DNA of 64,000 nt, taken from Kolteria novifilia. GTDB taxonomy: Bacteria; Planctomycetota; Planctomycetia; Kolteriales; Kolteriaceae. The position numbers were made by a program, and so were the translations under genes. The DNA is taken from positions 2,542,001 to 2,606,000 of the forward strand of contig CP036279.1 of NCBI GenBank assembly GCA_007748055.1, written 5' to 3'. Below the pieces are notes generated by a model. That model searched no databases and was not told the DNA's origin. It saw only the letters and a list, made by a program, of their open reading frames with translations. Positions 35,801 to 44,769 of the stretch are shown here, in pieces. Positions within the stretch are counted from its first letter, which is position 1. Each line of letters opens with the position of its first letter.

Positions 35801-36775
35801 TCAGAGGGAACCGACGATCTGACCATCGCGTCGGTCGCCGAGCTTTTGATAGGTTACCATGTCAATTGTCTCGCTGAGGAACTTGAGCGAGCCGTCACAA
35901 AGCAAGAAGTGGCAGCCGCCCAAGTGAGGCGACTTGAATCCTTGGGAAGCTCCCCAGCGGCCCGTGTGCTGATTGCATCCCGATCCCGTCCCCGGCGCGC
36001 CTTCGCAGGTGTTGAAGTTGATCGCCACTCCCGTCCCGGTGTAGAGGGAGTTGATGTCCATCCAGCCGTCACGAACGTGATCGGAACAGAGGGGGCGAAC
36101 CTCGCCGAGAGCGATCGTCGAGGTCGTTCCATCTTGGATGTCGCCAAGCCGCGCCGCCCACGCCATGTGCCCGAAGACCCCCGAGATCTGATTGGGGTCC
36201 AGCGTGTCGGCGCGACCGATCGGTCCATTCCCGAAATAGTTGTTGTGCGTGCCGCAAGGACTGTTGGCTTGGCTGCCCATGCTCGCGGAATAGTTCGACA
36301 GGGCGCGGCGTTGGCCGCTCGACGAGGAGTCGAAGGAATTGCCGCCCTCCCAGATTCCGTTGTGGCTATCGCTTGGGCAGATGAAGGTTTGGACCACCGA
36401 TTCATAGACCATTTGCCCGGACGGTAATTGGCTCGCTTGAACGGTGTCGGCACCGAAATCGAGGTGATCGTAGAGATCGCCGCGGTCGATGTAGGGGAGC
36501 AACCGTACCATCCAACTTCCCTTGTGGTCGGGGTCGGAGGTGTTGAATCGCCGCACCGTGTGGATGGTGGGCGGAAACTGCCCGTGATTGTCGTGATAGT
36601 TGTGGATCGCGACGCCGAGTTGCTTGAGATGGTTCTGGCACTGGGCGCGCCTTGCCGCCTCGCGGGCGCTTTGTACCGCCGGCAAAAGTAGAGCGACGAG
36701 AACTCCGATAATCGCGATGACAACAAGCAACTCCACCAATGTAAAGCCGAGTCGAGACCGAAGCCGCAACGACAT
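35801..36775 (-). CDS. DUF1559 protein with prepilin-type N-terminus (copy C)
   Basis: A 324-residue DUF1559 protein. ATG 36775 gives a six-residue basic head (MSLRLRSR) before [20 protein letters not shown] and AVQSAREAARRAQCQNHLKQLG. The protein has NYHDNHGQFPPTIHTVRR, CGTHNNYFGNGPIGRAD, the acyl-like DINSLYTGTGVAINFN stretch, HLGGCHFLLCDGSLKFL and the ending KLGDRRDGQIVGSL. Copy D at 37098 is its closest relative in the window, sharing most of these phrases, so the two arose by recent duplication. The lipoprotein gene 22 bases downstream is likely co-transcribed. Confidence 0.88.
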   Translation of the reverse strand: MSLRLRSRLGFTLVELLVVIAIIGVLVALLLPAVQSAREAARRAQCQNHLKQLGVAIHNYHDNHGQFPPTIHTVRRFNTSDPDHKGSWMVRLLPYIDRGDLYDHLDFGADTVQASQLPSGQMVYESVVQTFICPSDSHNGIWEGGNSFDSSSSGQRRALSNYSASMGSQANSPCGTHNNYFGNGPIGRADTLDPNQISGVFGHMAWAARLGDIQDGTTSTIALGEVRPLCSDHVRDGWMDINSLYTGTGVAINFNTCEGAPGTGSGCNQHTGRWGASQGFKSPHLGGCHFLLCDGSLKFLSETIDMVTYQKLGDRRDGQIVGSL

Positions 36776-37097
36776 CGTGTTCCCCCCGCATTCGGATTGT
36801 AAGAAGTGATGCACCGTCCCAACTTGTGCATCGTTGCAGGACCGGCCGCGCGACGCAAGCATCAAGACGTGCCGGTCACCACGTCATCCCCCCACCCGTC
36901 CATCGGTGGATCGTCGCCCCGGCGACGATTGGTCTGTTCCAACTTGAAGCTAGTGTTGGTGCAACCCCATCAGCCTGTTGATTTAAGCGGGCCAAGGCTC
37001 GTTCGTGGCGGGCAGGGAATAGATCAACGGGCTGCTAACCCTTTGCACTGGCTGGCACGCAGCCAGTGGCATCCCAAGGTTTAGATGGACCAGCGCA
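36776..37097. other. Intergenic region between DUF1559 copies C and D
   Basis: About 320 bases without a gene. It contains an imperfect inverted repeat, CAGCCTGTTGAT (36971-36982) against ATCAACGGGCTG (37023-37034), and a perfect 8-bp hairpin CACTGGCT-GGCACGC-AGCCAGTG (37046-37068). The hairpin lies ~30 bases after the stop of copy D on the minus strand and may terminate it. A similar TCAACAGCCTGCTAA phrase occurs near 48847. Confidence 0.6.
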
Positions 37098-38069
37098 CTA
37101 GTACGTACCGACGATCTCACCATCGCGTCGATCACCCAGTCGTTGATAGGTGACCATGTCGATCGTCTCGCCGATGAACTTGACGGTACCGTCGCAGAGG
37201 AGAAAGTGGCAGCCACCCTGGTGAATCGACTTGAAGCCTTGGGAAGCTCCCCATTGGCCCTGGTGTTGATTGCACCCCGAACCCGTTCCCGGAGCCCCTT
37301 CACAAGTGTTGAAGTTGATCGCGATGCCGGTCCCGGTGTAGAGCGAGTTGATGTCCATCCAGCCATCGCGAGTGTGGGCGGCGCACCGTGGACGGATCTC
37401 TCCCAACGCGATCGTTTGAGTCGTACCGTCCTCGATATCGTTAAGACGGGCCGCCCAGGCGACATGGCTGAAGACGCCCGAAACGGATTGGGGGTTCATC
37501 GTGTCGGCGCGAACGACCGGGCCGTTGCCGAAGTAGTTGTTGTGGGTGCCGCAAGGACTGTTGGCTTGGCTACCCATGCTCGCCGAATAGTTCGATAGAG
37601 CCCGGCGTTGACCGTTGGACGTCGAGTCGAGAGCAAACCCGTCCTGCCAGTACCCAGGATGATCGTCGCTGGGACAGATGAAGGTATTCACCACGAGTTC
37701 GTGGACCTTCCGCCCCGAGGGAAGCTCGCTGTCCTGGACGGTATCGGCGTCGAAGTCGACGCTATCGTAAATCTGCGTCTGGTCGACGTAGGGAAGCAGA
37801 CGAACCAACCAACTCCCCTTGTGGTTGGGGCTCGTTCCCCAGGTGAACGGAGGGCCGACGTGGACCGTCAGCGGGAACTGTCCGTGGTTGTCGTGATAGT
37901 TGTGAATCGCGATGCCGAGTTGCTTGAGATGGTTCTGGCACTGGGCGCGGCGCGCGGCTTCGCGGGCACTCTGTACCGCCGGCAAGAGTAGGGCGACTAG
38001 GACGCCGATGATGGCGATGACGACGAGAAGTTCCACGAGCGTGAAGCCCGCCTGACGGCGCGATGACAT
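37098..38069 (-). CDS. DUF1559 protein with prepilin-type N-terminus (copy D)
   Basis: A 323-residue paralogue of copy C, with [89 protein letters not shown] and the ending LGDRRDGEIVGTY. ATG 38069 (MSSRRQAG) is preferred; an ATG nine codons upstream (38096) is also possible. Just upstream lies a MITE-like element and a relic of a third member of this C/D subfamily, so this gene sits in a locus that has been duplicating and losing copies. Function unknown beyond probable prepilin processing. Confidence 0.88.
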   Translation of the reverse strand: MSSRRQAGFTLVELLVVIAIIGVLVALLLPAVQSAREAARRAQCQNHLKQLGIAIHNYHDNHGQFPLTVHVGPPFTWGTSPNHKGSWLVRLLPYVDQTQIYDSVDFDADTVQDSELPSGRKVHELVVNTFICPSDDHPGYWQDGFALDSTSNGQRRALSNYSASMGSQANSPCGTHNNYFGNGPVVRADTMNPQSVSGVFSHVAWAARLNDIEDGTTQTIALGEIRPRCAAHTRDGWMDINSLYTGTGIAINFNTCEGAPGTGSGCNQHQGQWGASQGFKSIHQGGCHFLLCDGTVKFIGETIDMVTYQRLGDRRDGEIVGTY

Positions 38070-38209
38070 GCGTTCTCTCCCACGAAGCGGCCCCAAGAGG
38101 TGAATGTTCGAACGAACCGGCCCTGTTCGTCGAACGTGTTAGGAATCGCCCGGCCCGTCCTTCCCCCAGACGGGCGTGGCGTTGATGATTCCTGAATTGC
38201 TAGCCGACG

Positions 38210-38375
38210 CTAGGCTCCGTCTCAAAAGACGGCTCTGGCTTCGGCTGGCTGCGTCGGCGCGGGACTTTGTCGGGCTGCATCGACGAATCCAGTGGATTCG
38301 CCTGCTTCGCCCTCCTCGTCCCGCACCAACTCGCTGAGCCTCGGACCAACGATCAACTTTTGAGACGAAGCCTAG
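38210..38375. mobile_element. MITE-like element with 15-bp terminal inverted repeats and CTAG target duplication
   Basis: The ends GCTCCGTCTCAAAAG and, inverted, GCTTCGTCTCAAAAG match at 14 of 15 positions. CTAG flanks the element on both sides (38210-38213 and 38372-38375), looking like a 4-bp target duplication. The interior (~125 bp) has no coding capacity and includes a hairpin CGAATCC-AGT-GGATTCG. Size and structure fit a non-autonomous transposon; a CTAG target is typical of IS5-type transposases, so such an element may supply mobility. No transposase gene is in the window. Confidence 0.75.
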
Positions 38376-38413
38376 TAGTTACCGACAATCTGGCCATCTC
38401 GCCGATCGCCGAG
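38372..38413 (-). pseudogene. Relic of a DUF1559 gene 3' end
   Basis: Thirteen codons plus stop read LGDRRDGQIVGNY on the minus strand, nearly the same as the C-termini of copies C (KLGDRRDGQIVGSL) and D (LGDRRDGEIVGTY). Upstream of them the frame runs into unrelated sequence, so the rest of the gene is gone. The stop codon lies in the CTAG target of the MITE-like element. Confidence 0.75.
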
Positions 38414-38430
38414 AGTGAATCGGTTGAATC

Positions 38431-38847
38431 TCATTGGTCGCGGCTTTCCAGTTCGAAGTCGCACCGCTGTTCCTTCTCGGAAATGTCGATGGTGATGCCG
38501 TCGCGATAGGTTTCGGGAATGATATTGACCACTTCGGGGAAGGGCTTGCCGTAGTCGTCGATCATGCGTCCCGTCTTGCGCGTCGCGGTGAGGATGGCCG
38601 TCTGTTTTCCCATCGGCACGCGATCGAGGGTGTACGTTCCCTCGCGGATCTCGGCCGAGGTGACCGGCCCCTGCGCGGAGTCCTTTGGGAGGAACTGGAC
38701 GCGGCCCTCTTCGATCGGCTTCCCATCAATGGTGATCGAACCGGTCACGCGCGACGAGGGGTAGGGCGGAGGTTCCTGGGAGTCTCCGCAGCCGGCCACC
38801 AACACGACCGCCAGAACGATCACCCCTTGCGATTGGCGATTGGGCAT
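38431..38847 (-). CDS. Small carboxypeptidase-regulatory-like lipoprotein
   Basis: A 138-residue protein with a lipoprotein signal (VIVLAVVLVAGCGDS) and a beta-sandwich domain (VTGSITIDGKPIEEGRVQFLP, GTYTLDRVPMGKQTAILTA). It lies 63 bases after the DUF1559 copy E gene in the same direction, again giving the DUF1559-then-lipoprotein order. The start at 38847 (MPNRQSQG) is chosen because it places the signal correctly; ATGs 8 and 10 codons upstream are possible. No catalytic motif. Confidence 0.72.
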   Translation of the reverse strand: MPNRQSQGVIVLAVVLVAGCGDSQEPPPYPSSRVTGSITIDGKPIEEGRVQFLPKDSAQGPVTSAEIREGTYTLDRVPMGKQTAILTATRKTGRMIDDYGKPFPEVVNIIPETYRDGITIDISEKEQRCDFELESRDQ

Positions 38848-38910
38848 GACACTCCCCCAGTGGTTTCCCATCCTCAACTGTCCTGGACGACGTTCGCGCG
38901 AGCCAACCGG

Positions 38911-39873
38911 TTAGCGGACACCGTCCACGATCTCGCCACCATTGGACGTCGAGAGCGCCTGCCAGACGTCGTGCGCGATCGACTGGCTGATGAATCGCGT
39001 GGAGCCGTCGCAGAGGGTGACTTGGACGCCATTGCCCGCGTGCTTACTTCGAGCGGCGAAGACCTGATTGGGCAATTGGGCGCCGCCGCCGATGTTATTG
39101 CATCCGGGGAGCCCATTGAGGTTCGCCGGGGTCGGACATTGTCGCGCGACGTCGTCGGGAACCTGACTGTTCGGAGCGAGCCAACTCGTGAAGTGGCAAC
39201 CGCCCAAGGCGATCTGCGTCTCCGCGATCGGTCCGTCCCATCCCGTTCCGGTGGAGGTGACGCACTCGGACATCAGCAAGGTCTTCGCCAAGCCATCGGA
39301 GATCTTGCCGAAACTCTTGCTACCTCGGTAGCTGAAGGGAGCGCCTCCGAACTGGACGCCCGCCTTGTCGGTTTGACCATAGTTGGTGTTGCCGAAGTTG
39401 ACGACGTAGTTGGCGCGGACGCGCGACCACCGGAGCGACGCCCAGTCGAATGGACGCATCGCGTCCTTGGGACAGGCGAAGATGCCGACGTTGATCATCA
39501 TTTTTCGCGCGGTCACGTTCTGGTCGTTGCTCGCGCTACGCTCGTAGTTGAAGTGGTCCGCCCAAGTAGGCTGGTCGAGGTAGGGAGCGATCATCAGCGC
39601 CCAGGAGAAGTCGTGAAACCAGCCTGTCGGCGTGAAGGGATCGGGGTCGCCGATCCAACTTCGCACTCCCGGCGGCAGTTGGCCGACCGCGTCGTGGTAG
39701 TTGTGCATCGCGATCCCAAATTGCCTCAGGTTGTTCTGGCAGTGCGAGCGACGGGCCGCTTCGCGGGCGCCTTGCACCGCCGGCAGCAGCAGCGAGACCA
39801 AGATCCCGATAATCGCGATCACGACCAACAGTTCCACGAGCGTGAAGGCATGACGATGCAAACGCTGGAGCAT
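38911..39873 (-). CDS. DUF1559 protein with prepilin-type N-terminus (copy E)
   Basis: A 320-residue DUF1559 protein: [42 protein letters not shown], a [22 protein letters not shown] segment and [20 protein letters not shown] at the end. Of three in-frame starts, ATG 39873 is best: GGGAG lies ~10 bases before it, while for ATG 39882 the same site would be one base away. It differs clearly from the C/D pair, so it represents another DUF1559 subgroup. A lipoprotein gene follows. Confidence 0.86.
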   Translation of the reverse strand: MLQRLHRHAFTLVELLVVIAIIGILVSLLLPAVQGAREAARRSHCQNNLRQFGIAMHNYHDAVGQLPPGVRSWIGDPDPFTPTGWFHDFSWALMIAPYLDQPTWADHFNYERSASNDQNVTARKMMINVGIFACPKDAMRPFDWASLRWSRVRANYVVNFGNTNYGQTDKAGVQFGGAPFSYRGSKSFGKISDGLAKTLLMSECVTSTGTGWDGPIAETQIALGGCHFTSWLAPNSQVPDDVARQCPTPANLNGLPGCNNIGGGAQLPNQVFAARSKHAGNGVQVTLCDGSTRFISQSIAHDVWQALSTSNGGEIVDGVR

Positions 39874-40004
39874 GATGCTCATTCTCCCGACAAGACCGAT
39901 CCAAGAGGTGCCGTCGCCGCGAGGGTCGCGACGCTCATCTGGTCCATTGGTTCCCGACGCCCGAGGACTCAGCGGCCCTCTCGGTGCACGGGACATTCGT
40001 CGCT

Positions 40005-40046
40005 CCGGTCACCGGTGGTTGGGAAGTGCGCGGGGTTGGTGACCGG
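40005..40046. promoter_or_regulatory. 9-bp inverted repeat between the DUF1501 and DUF1559 E genes
   Basis: CCGGTCACC (40005-40013) and GGTGACCGG (40038-40046) are exact reverse complements 24 bases apart. They lie after the DUF1501 stop and upstream of the DUF1559 E start. It could be a terminator of the DUF1501/PSD1 operon or an operator; no T-run favours the former. Confidence 0.35.
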
Positions 40047-40062
40047 TTCAACGAGTGTGTTA

Positions 40063-41493
40063 CTACGCCAGGATCTCCTTGATCAGGTGACCGTGGACAT
40101 CGGTCAACCGGCGATCCAAGCCGTTGTAGTACCACGTCAACTTCTCGTGATCGAAGCCGAGCAAGTGAAGGACGGTTGCGTGGAAATCCCACACCGTTGT
40201 CGGGTTCACTTCGGCACGGCGGCCGAACTCGTCGGTCGCGCCGTAGCTGACACCTCCCTTGATGCCGGCTCCCATCATCCAGCAGGTGAACCCGTCGGGA
40301 TTGTGGTCGCGTCCGGAGGTCCCCGCTTGGTGAGTCGGCATGCGGCCAAACTCGGTCGTCCACAAGACGAGCGTGTCCTCAAGGAGGCCCGACTGCTTGA
40401 GGTCGCTCAGCAGGGCCGCGGTTGGCTGGTCGAAGATGGGGCAGTGGCGTTCGTAGTCCGCCTTGAGGGTCTTGTGAGCGTCCCAGTTGAGAAGCCCGTC
40501 GACGCCCGACGCCCGCGAGGAACAGTAGAGGCTGACGTAGCGGACGTCCCGTTCGAGCAGCCGTCGAGCCAAGAGACAGTTGCGCGCGTAGGCGGCTTTC
40601 AGCTCGTTGGGATCCTTGGTCCCGTAGGCGTCGTGGGTGGCGACCGACTCCTTCGAGAGATCGGCGACCTCGGGAGCGGAAAGCTGCATCCGCCCGGCGA
40701 GCTCATAGGCGGCGACGCGGGCCTGAAGGTCGGTCTCGGCCGGGTTGGCCGACGCGAACGACTGGTTCAGTCGAGCGAGTAGGTCTCTCGAGGCGGCTTC
40801 GTCGGAGGCCGAAATCTGTTTCGGTCGCGCCAGGTTTCGGATCGGTTGCTGGTCGCTCATCATGATCGCTTGATGACGCGCGGGCAGAAAGCCGTTGGAC
40901 CAGTTGGCTTTGCCGTTGGGGGGCTCGCCACGGATGTCGGGAATCGCGACGTAGGTCGGTAGATTGTCGTTGGCGCTGCCGAGCGCATGGCTAAGCCAAG
41001 CGCCGGCGCTCGGGAATCCTTCGGAGTCGTGGCCGGTGTTGATGAAGATACAGCCTGGCCCGTGGGTGTTGGTCTTGCTCTTCATCGAATGAATGAACGC
41101 GATGTCGTCGACATGCTTGGCCATGTGGGGAAGCATCGACGTGATCGGTTTGCCGCACTCACCGGCGGGCACGAAGGGCCAGGGGCTCTTCATGAGATTG
41201 CCGTTCTTGCCCTGGAACGAGACGAAGTTCTCCTCGCCGGGAAGCGGCTTGCCGTTCCACTTCTCCAGGGCCGGTTTGTACTCCCACAGGTCCATGTGCG
41301 AAGCGGCGCCGGGGCAGAAGATCTGCAAGACGCGCTTGGCCTTGGGTGGGTGATGGGTAGCGGCAGCGGCCTGGGCCTTCCGGTCGCCCAGGAGGTGCAT
41401 GAGCCCAATTCCCGCGAGTCCCGTGGGCACACTTCCCAGGAAGCGGCGACGTGTCAGCGCGGCGAGTTCTCGAGTTGGTGCGGGCACGGTCAT
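40063..41493 (-). CDS. DUF1501 protein with Tat signal
   Basis: A 476-residue protein. A twin-arginine signal (TRRRFLGSVPTGLAGIGL) points to Tat export. DUF1501 features follow: IFCPGAASHMDLWEYKP, HGPGCIFINTGHDSEGFPSAG, DARYVSLYCSS-like strands, LWTTEFGRMPTHQAG and TCWMMGAGIKGGVSYGATDEFG. DUF1501 proteins form an alkaline-phosphatase-like/sulfatase-like fold family of unknown substrate, characteristically encoded beside PSD1-type (DUF1549/DUF1553) proteins in Planctomycetota. It is 41 bases downstream of such a gene, and the pair is divergent from a XylR-type regulator. ATG 41493 is the natural start. Confidence 0.88.
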   Translation of the reverse strand: MTVPAPTRELAALTRRRFLGSVPTGLAGIGLMHLLGDRKAQAAAATHHPPKAKRVLQIFCPGAASHMDLWEYKPALEKWNGKPLPGEENFVSFQGKNGNLMKSPWPFVPAGECGKPITSMLPHMAKHVDDIAFIHSMKSKTNTHGPGCIFINTGHDSEGFPSAGAWLSHALGSANDNLPTYVAIPDIRGEPPNGKANWSNGFLPARHQAIMMSDQQPIRNLARPKQISASDEAASRDLLARLNQSFASANPAETDLQARVAAYELAGRMQLSAPEVADLSKESVATHDAYGTKDPNELKAAYARNCLLARRLLERDVRYVSLYCSSRASGVDGLLNWDAHKTLKADYERHCPIFDQPTAALLSDLKQSGLLEDTLVLWTTEFGRMPTHQAGTSGRDHNPDGFTCWMMGAGIKGGVSYGATDEFGRRAEVNPTTVWDFHATVLHLLGFDHEKLTWYYNGLDRRLTDVHGHLIKEILA

Positions 41494-41534
41494 CCTCTCC
41501 TATCTTCCGTCGATCATTCCGAGGGGAATCGTTG

Positions 41535-44453
41535 TCACTTCACGTAGATCAACTCACTGGTGTTGAGCAGCACGCGGCACAGCGCGAAGAGTCCATGCTC
41601 CTCGACGAAGGCCTTGCAGTCGTTCATCTCTTGGTCGGTCGGCGTCCGCGAGTAGCAAAGCTGATACGCTCGCTTGATCTGCTCGTAGGGGTTGTCGCCG
41701 GCTTCCCGCTTGAGGCGATCGGCGAGCGCACCGGCCATGTCGAGCGTGAAGTCGTGATTGAGCATCGTCAGCGCCTGTAGCGGGGTGGTCGTCTCCGCCC
41801 GGCGCGGCGCCGAGTAAGCACAGTCGGGTTGGTCGAACTCCGTCATCAAGTCGATGACCGAGGCTCGGGCGTTTTGGTGGTAAACCGCCCGACGGTAGGT
41901 CTCCGGGCCATGTTCGTCCAAGGGGACATACGTCGCCACGTTGTCTTGCAGATACTGGTAGAGCCGGAAGCCGGGGCCTCCCATCTCGGTCCTCATGACA
42001 CCGGCGATCGTGAGCAACGAATCGCGGATCTCCTCGGCGGAAAGGCGCTTGGGCGGGAAACGCCAGAGCAGACGCGCATCGCCGTCGATCTCCGCCGCCG
42101 CCGGCTGGAAGTCGCTCGACTGCCGATAGGCCTGCGACATCATGATCTGCTTGTGCATCGGCTTCAGACGCCAGCCGTGTTCCTGGAGTTGCCGCGCGAG
42201 CCAATCGAGTAGTTCGGGGTGAGTTGGCTTGACGCCCATGTAGCCGAAGTCGCTTGGCGTGGCGACGATCCCGGTGCCGAAGTGGTAGTGCCACAGTCGG
42301 TTGACCAGGACCCGGGGTGTCAGCGGGTTGTCGGGATGGACGATCCAGTCGGCGAGGGAGGTTCGCCGTGTCGCCTCGGGGGCGGAGTCGTCCAAGGCGT
42401 ACGGAGGCGTGACTTCCTCAAGAGCGGAGAAACTCGCCGGGGCGACACGCTCGCCCTTCTTCTGCGGGCTACCACCCAGGAAGACATGAAAAGGCTGCTT
42501 GGCTGTCGATTGACGCGAGCCGACAAAGACTCTCGGCAGTGGCGGGATCGCCCGGATCTCACGCCGCACCTGTTGGAGGTCGCGGTCGAGTTCGACCAGT
42601 TCGCTCTTCTCTTCGGGTGTCATAAGCTGCGTGCGAATACGGTGTTCCCGATGACGGTTGTTGACCGGCTTGCGATCGTGCGAGGTCGCGATTGTCTTCC
42701 AGGTCTTGCCATCGTCGGAGACTTCGATGCGGTACTCGGCCAGGAAGGAGAAGTTGCCATGTCCCGGGTTCGCTTCGCCGCGGGCGCTGGAGAAGGAGAT
42801 CCGATCAATCGCCGTTGGCGCGGGGAACTCGATCGTCAAGTAACCGCCGGTCGCGAAGAACCGCTTGCCGAGCTTGCCGTCGATAGCGAGGTGCGGTCCG
42901 TAGGCTCCCGGGAAGTCGACAATCTGACGGCTCGGTCCGCTCGCCTTGGCGCCGTGGCTCGCGAGAGCGACATTGCGCGGTTCCTCTCCGGACGACCAAA
43001 TCTCGAACTCGTCGACGCGGAAGCTACGTGTGTCCCCGGGATTGGTGTCCTTTCCCTCGGAGACGAGACGCACGAAGCGGGTGGTCACCGGCTCGAACGT
43101 CTCCTCGGTTCCCGTGCGGGCGATCGGGGGACGTGGCCAAGTCGCTTCGAGGGTCGCGATCTCCTCCTTGCGACGCAGGACGGCGTCGTTGACCTCCTGG
43201 CGGCACTTGGTCAGTTCCGCCTCCTTCTTCTTGAGCGGATTCAGGCGCGCGGCGTGCTCAGTCCGCTGCTCGGGAGTCGCGACGACTTGGGTGCCATGGC
43301 GAATCCCCGCGAAGGTCGCGTAGAGCGAGTAGTAATCGGTTTGGCGAATGGGGTCGAACTTGTGGTCGTGACAGCGGGCACAGCCGACGGTGAGACCAAG
43401 AAAGGCTTCCCCCGTCGCCCGAATCATCTCGTCGATCGTGTTGGCGCGGATCTGCGCGGCCTGAACCCGATCCTGATTGCCGACGTTGTCGTAGGGGCCG
43501 GCGACAAGGAACGCGGAACCGACGACGACGTTCGGTTCGTTCTTGTCGATCACGTCCCCGGCGAGGTGCTCGCGGATGAACTGGTCGAACGGTTTGTCGG
43601 CGTTGAGGGAGCGGATCACGTAGTCGCGAAAGGGCCACAGCTCGTTGATGATGACGTTGCGCTCGAAGCCGTTGCTCTCGCCGAAACGAACGACGTCGAG
43701 CCAGTGGCGTCCCCAGCGTTCGCCGTAGCGGGGCGAGTCGAGCAGCCGATCGAGCAGCTTCTCGTACGCGTTGGGATCGGCGTCGTTGACGAACTCCTCC
43801 ACCTCCTCGGGAGTGGGGGGCAGGCCGTGAAGATCGTACGTCGCCCGGCGGATCAGTTCGCGGCGGTCCGCCGGCGGGTTGGGATGGAGCTTCTTCTCGG
43901 CGAGCTTCGCGAAGACATAGCAGTCGATCGGACTGACGTGCCAACCTTCGGGCAGACCCTCGAGCGATGGAGGCTCGACCGACGCCAGCGACTGAAGCGA
44001 CCACCACGAAGAGTCGGCCTTGGAAGGCTCGCGCACCACCACCGATTCGGGCCACGTCGCCCCCTCGGTGATCCAGCGGCGCACCAGTTCGACCTGCTCC
44101 TTGGTGAGCGGCTCGCTTTCCTTGGGCATCTCCGGCTCGGCATCGCCCACCGCGGTGATCAAGTCGACTAGATAGCTGCTATCGGGGTCGCCGGCGACGA
44201 CGTACTCGTTCTCAAGCAAATCGCTCAAGGAGGAGAGCGAAACGTCGCCCTTTTCGTTGCCCGGGTTGTGACAACGAACGCAGTGCTGTTCGAAGATCGG
44301 GGCGACCTGTTTCTCGAAGTCGATCCGATCCTCGGTTGTCGGGGCGTCGGCCGCGAGACCGGTCGACGTGATCGGGGGAGCCAGCGCCACGATCGTGGCG
44401 AAAAGCAAGAGTGCCAGTGAGGTTCGAGTTCGGGTTAGCGCGAGGTTGGCCAT
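41535..44453 (-). CDS. PSCyt1-DUF1549-DUF1553 (PSD1) protein
   Basis: A 972-residue exported protein (signal peptide ~1-35). Residues ~45-130 form a planctomycete-type cytochrome c module with the haem motif CVRCH. A DUF1549 domain (~175-385; WGRHWLDVVRFGESNGFERN, CARCHDHKFDPI gives a second CxxCH) follows. A discoidin-like insert (~455-610; SHGAKASGPSRQIVD) and the C-terminal DUF1553 domain (TPRVLVNRLWHYHFGTGIV, LTMLNHDFTLDMAGAL) complete it. This architecture, with the paired DUF1501 gene, is nearly exclusive to Planctomycetota and related phyla and is often linked to polysaccharide use; the activity is unknown. Confidence 0.92.
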   Translation of the reverse strand: MANLALTRTRTSLALLLFATIVALAPPITSTGLAADAPTTEDRIDFEKQVAPIFEQHCVRCHNPGNEKGDVSLSSLSDLLENEYVVAGDPDSSYLVDLITAVGDAEPEMPKESEPLTKEQVELVRRWITEGATWPESVVVREPSKADSSWWSLQSLASVEPPSLEGLPEGWHVSPIDCYVFAKLAEKKLHPNPPADRRELIRRATYDLHGLPPTPEEVEEFVNDADPNAYEKLLDRLLDSPRYGERWGRHWLDVVRFGESNGFERNVIINELWPFRDYVIRSLNADKPFDQFIREHLAGDVIDKNEPNVVVGSAFLVAGPYDNVGNQDRVQAAQIRANTIDEMIRATGEAFLGLTVGCARCHDHKFDPIRQTDYYSLYATFAGIRHGTQVVATPEQRTEHAARLNPLKKKEAELTKCRQEVNDAVLRRKEEIATLEATWPRPPIARTGTEETFEPVTTRFVRLVSEGKDTNPGDTRSFRVDEFEIWSSGEEPRNVALASHGAKASGPSRQIVDFPGAYGPHLAIDGKLGKRFFATGGYLTIEFPAPTAIDRISFSSARGEANPGHGNFSFLAEYRIEVSDDGKTWKTIATSHDRKPVNNRHREHRIRTQLMTPEEKSELVELDRDLQQVRREIRAIPPLPRVFVGSRQSTAKQPFHVFLGGSPQKKGERVAPASFSALEEVTPPYALDDSAPEATRRTSLADWIVHPDNPLTPRVLVNRLWHYHFGTGIVATPSDFGYMGVKPTHPELLDWLARQLQEHGWRLKPMHKQIMMSQAYRQSSDFQPAAAEIDGDARLLWRFPPKRLSAEEIRDSLLTIAGVMRTEMGGPGFRLYQYLQDNVATYVPLDEHGPETYRRAVYHQNARASVIDLMTEFDQPDCAYSAPRRAETTTPLQALTMLNHDFTLDMAGALADRLKREAGDNPYEQIKRAYQLCYSRTPTDQEMNDCKAFVEEHGLFALCRVLLNTSELIYVK

Positions 44454-44769
44454 CGACGAACTCCCATTCGTTTCAGGGGGAAAGAATCATGCTCAGTATT
44501 CGTGCGGGATCAAGCGTCTCGTCGTCACCGACTCGTGAGCCCAGAAGCCTGACCGGCGTCACAGGGACGGGTCGGCGGGGGAACGGGTTATCGGCGACGA
44601 GTTCCAGCCCACGATGATCACAAACAAGTTCACTTCATCTTCTCTTCTAAGACTCCGGCATGAAGCAGGTGAGGTCAACGACAATATCTGGTAATAGTTT
44701 TACAAATCATGGTAAGTTGCACTGACCATCCTCTCTTTGGGGAGGTGGGCTCAAGCTCAAGGGTGACCG
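44454..44769. promoter_or_regulatory. Divergent promoter region of the PSD1 operon and the XylR-type regulator
   Basis: A 316-base region without a gene separates the two divergent starts. The part at 44670-44720 is distinctly AT-richer. It holds a direct repeat TGGTAA at 44689-44694 and 44710-44715, 21 bases apart, the spacing of paired AraC-family half-sites. The regulator presumably binds here and controls both directions; no promoter boxes were assigned. Confidence 0.5.

Noticed and set aside
38434-40782. 782-codon plus-strand open frame across lipoprotein, DUF1559 and DUF1501 genes
   Set aside because: It runs antisense through three well-supported genes and their gaps, and has no recognisable domain.
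42219-44171. 650-codon frame antisense to the PSD1 gene
   Set aside because: Antisense shadow of a strongly conserved protein.
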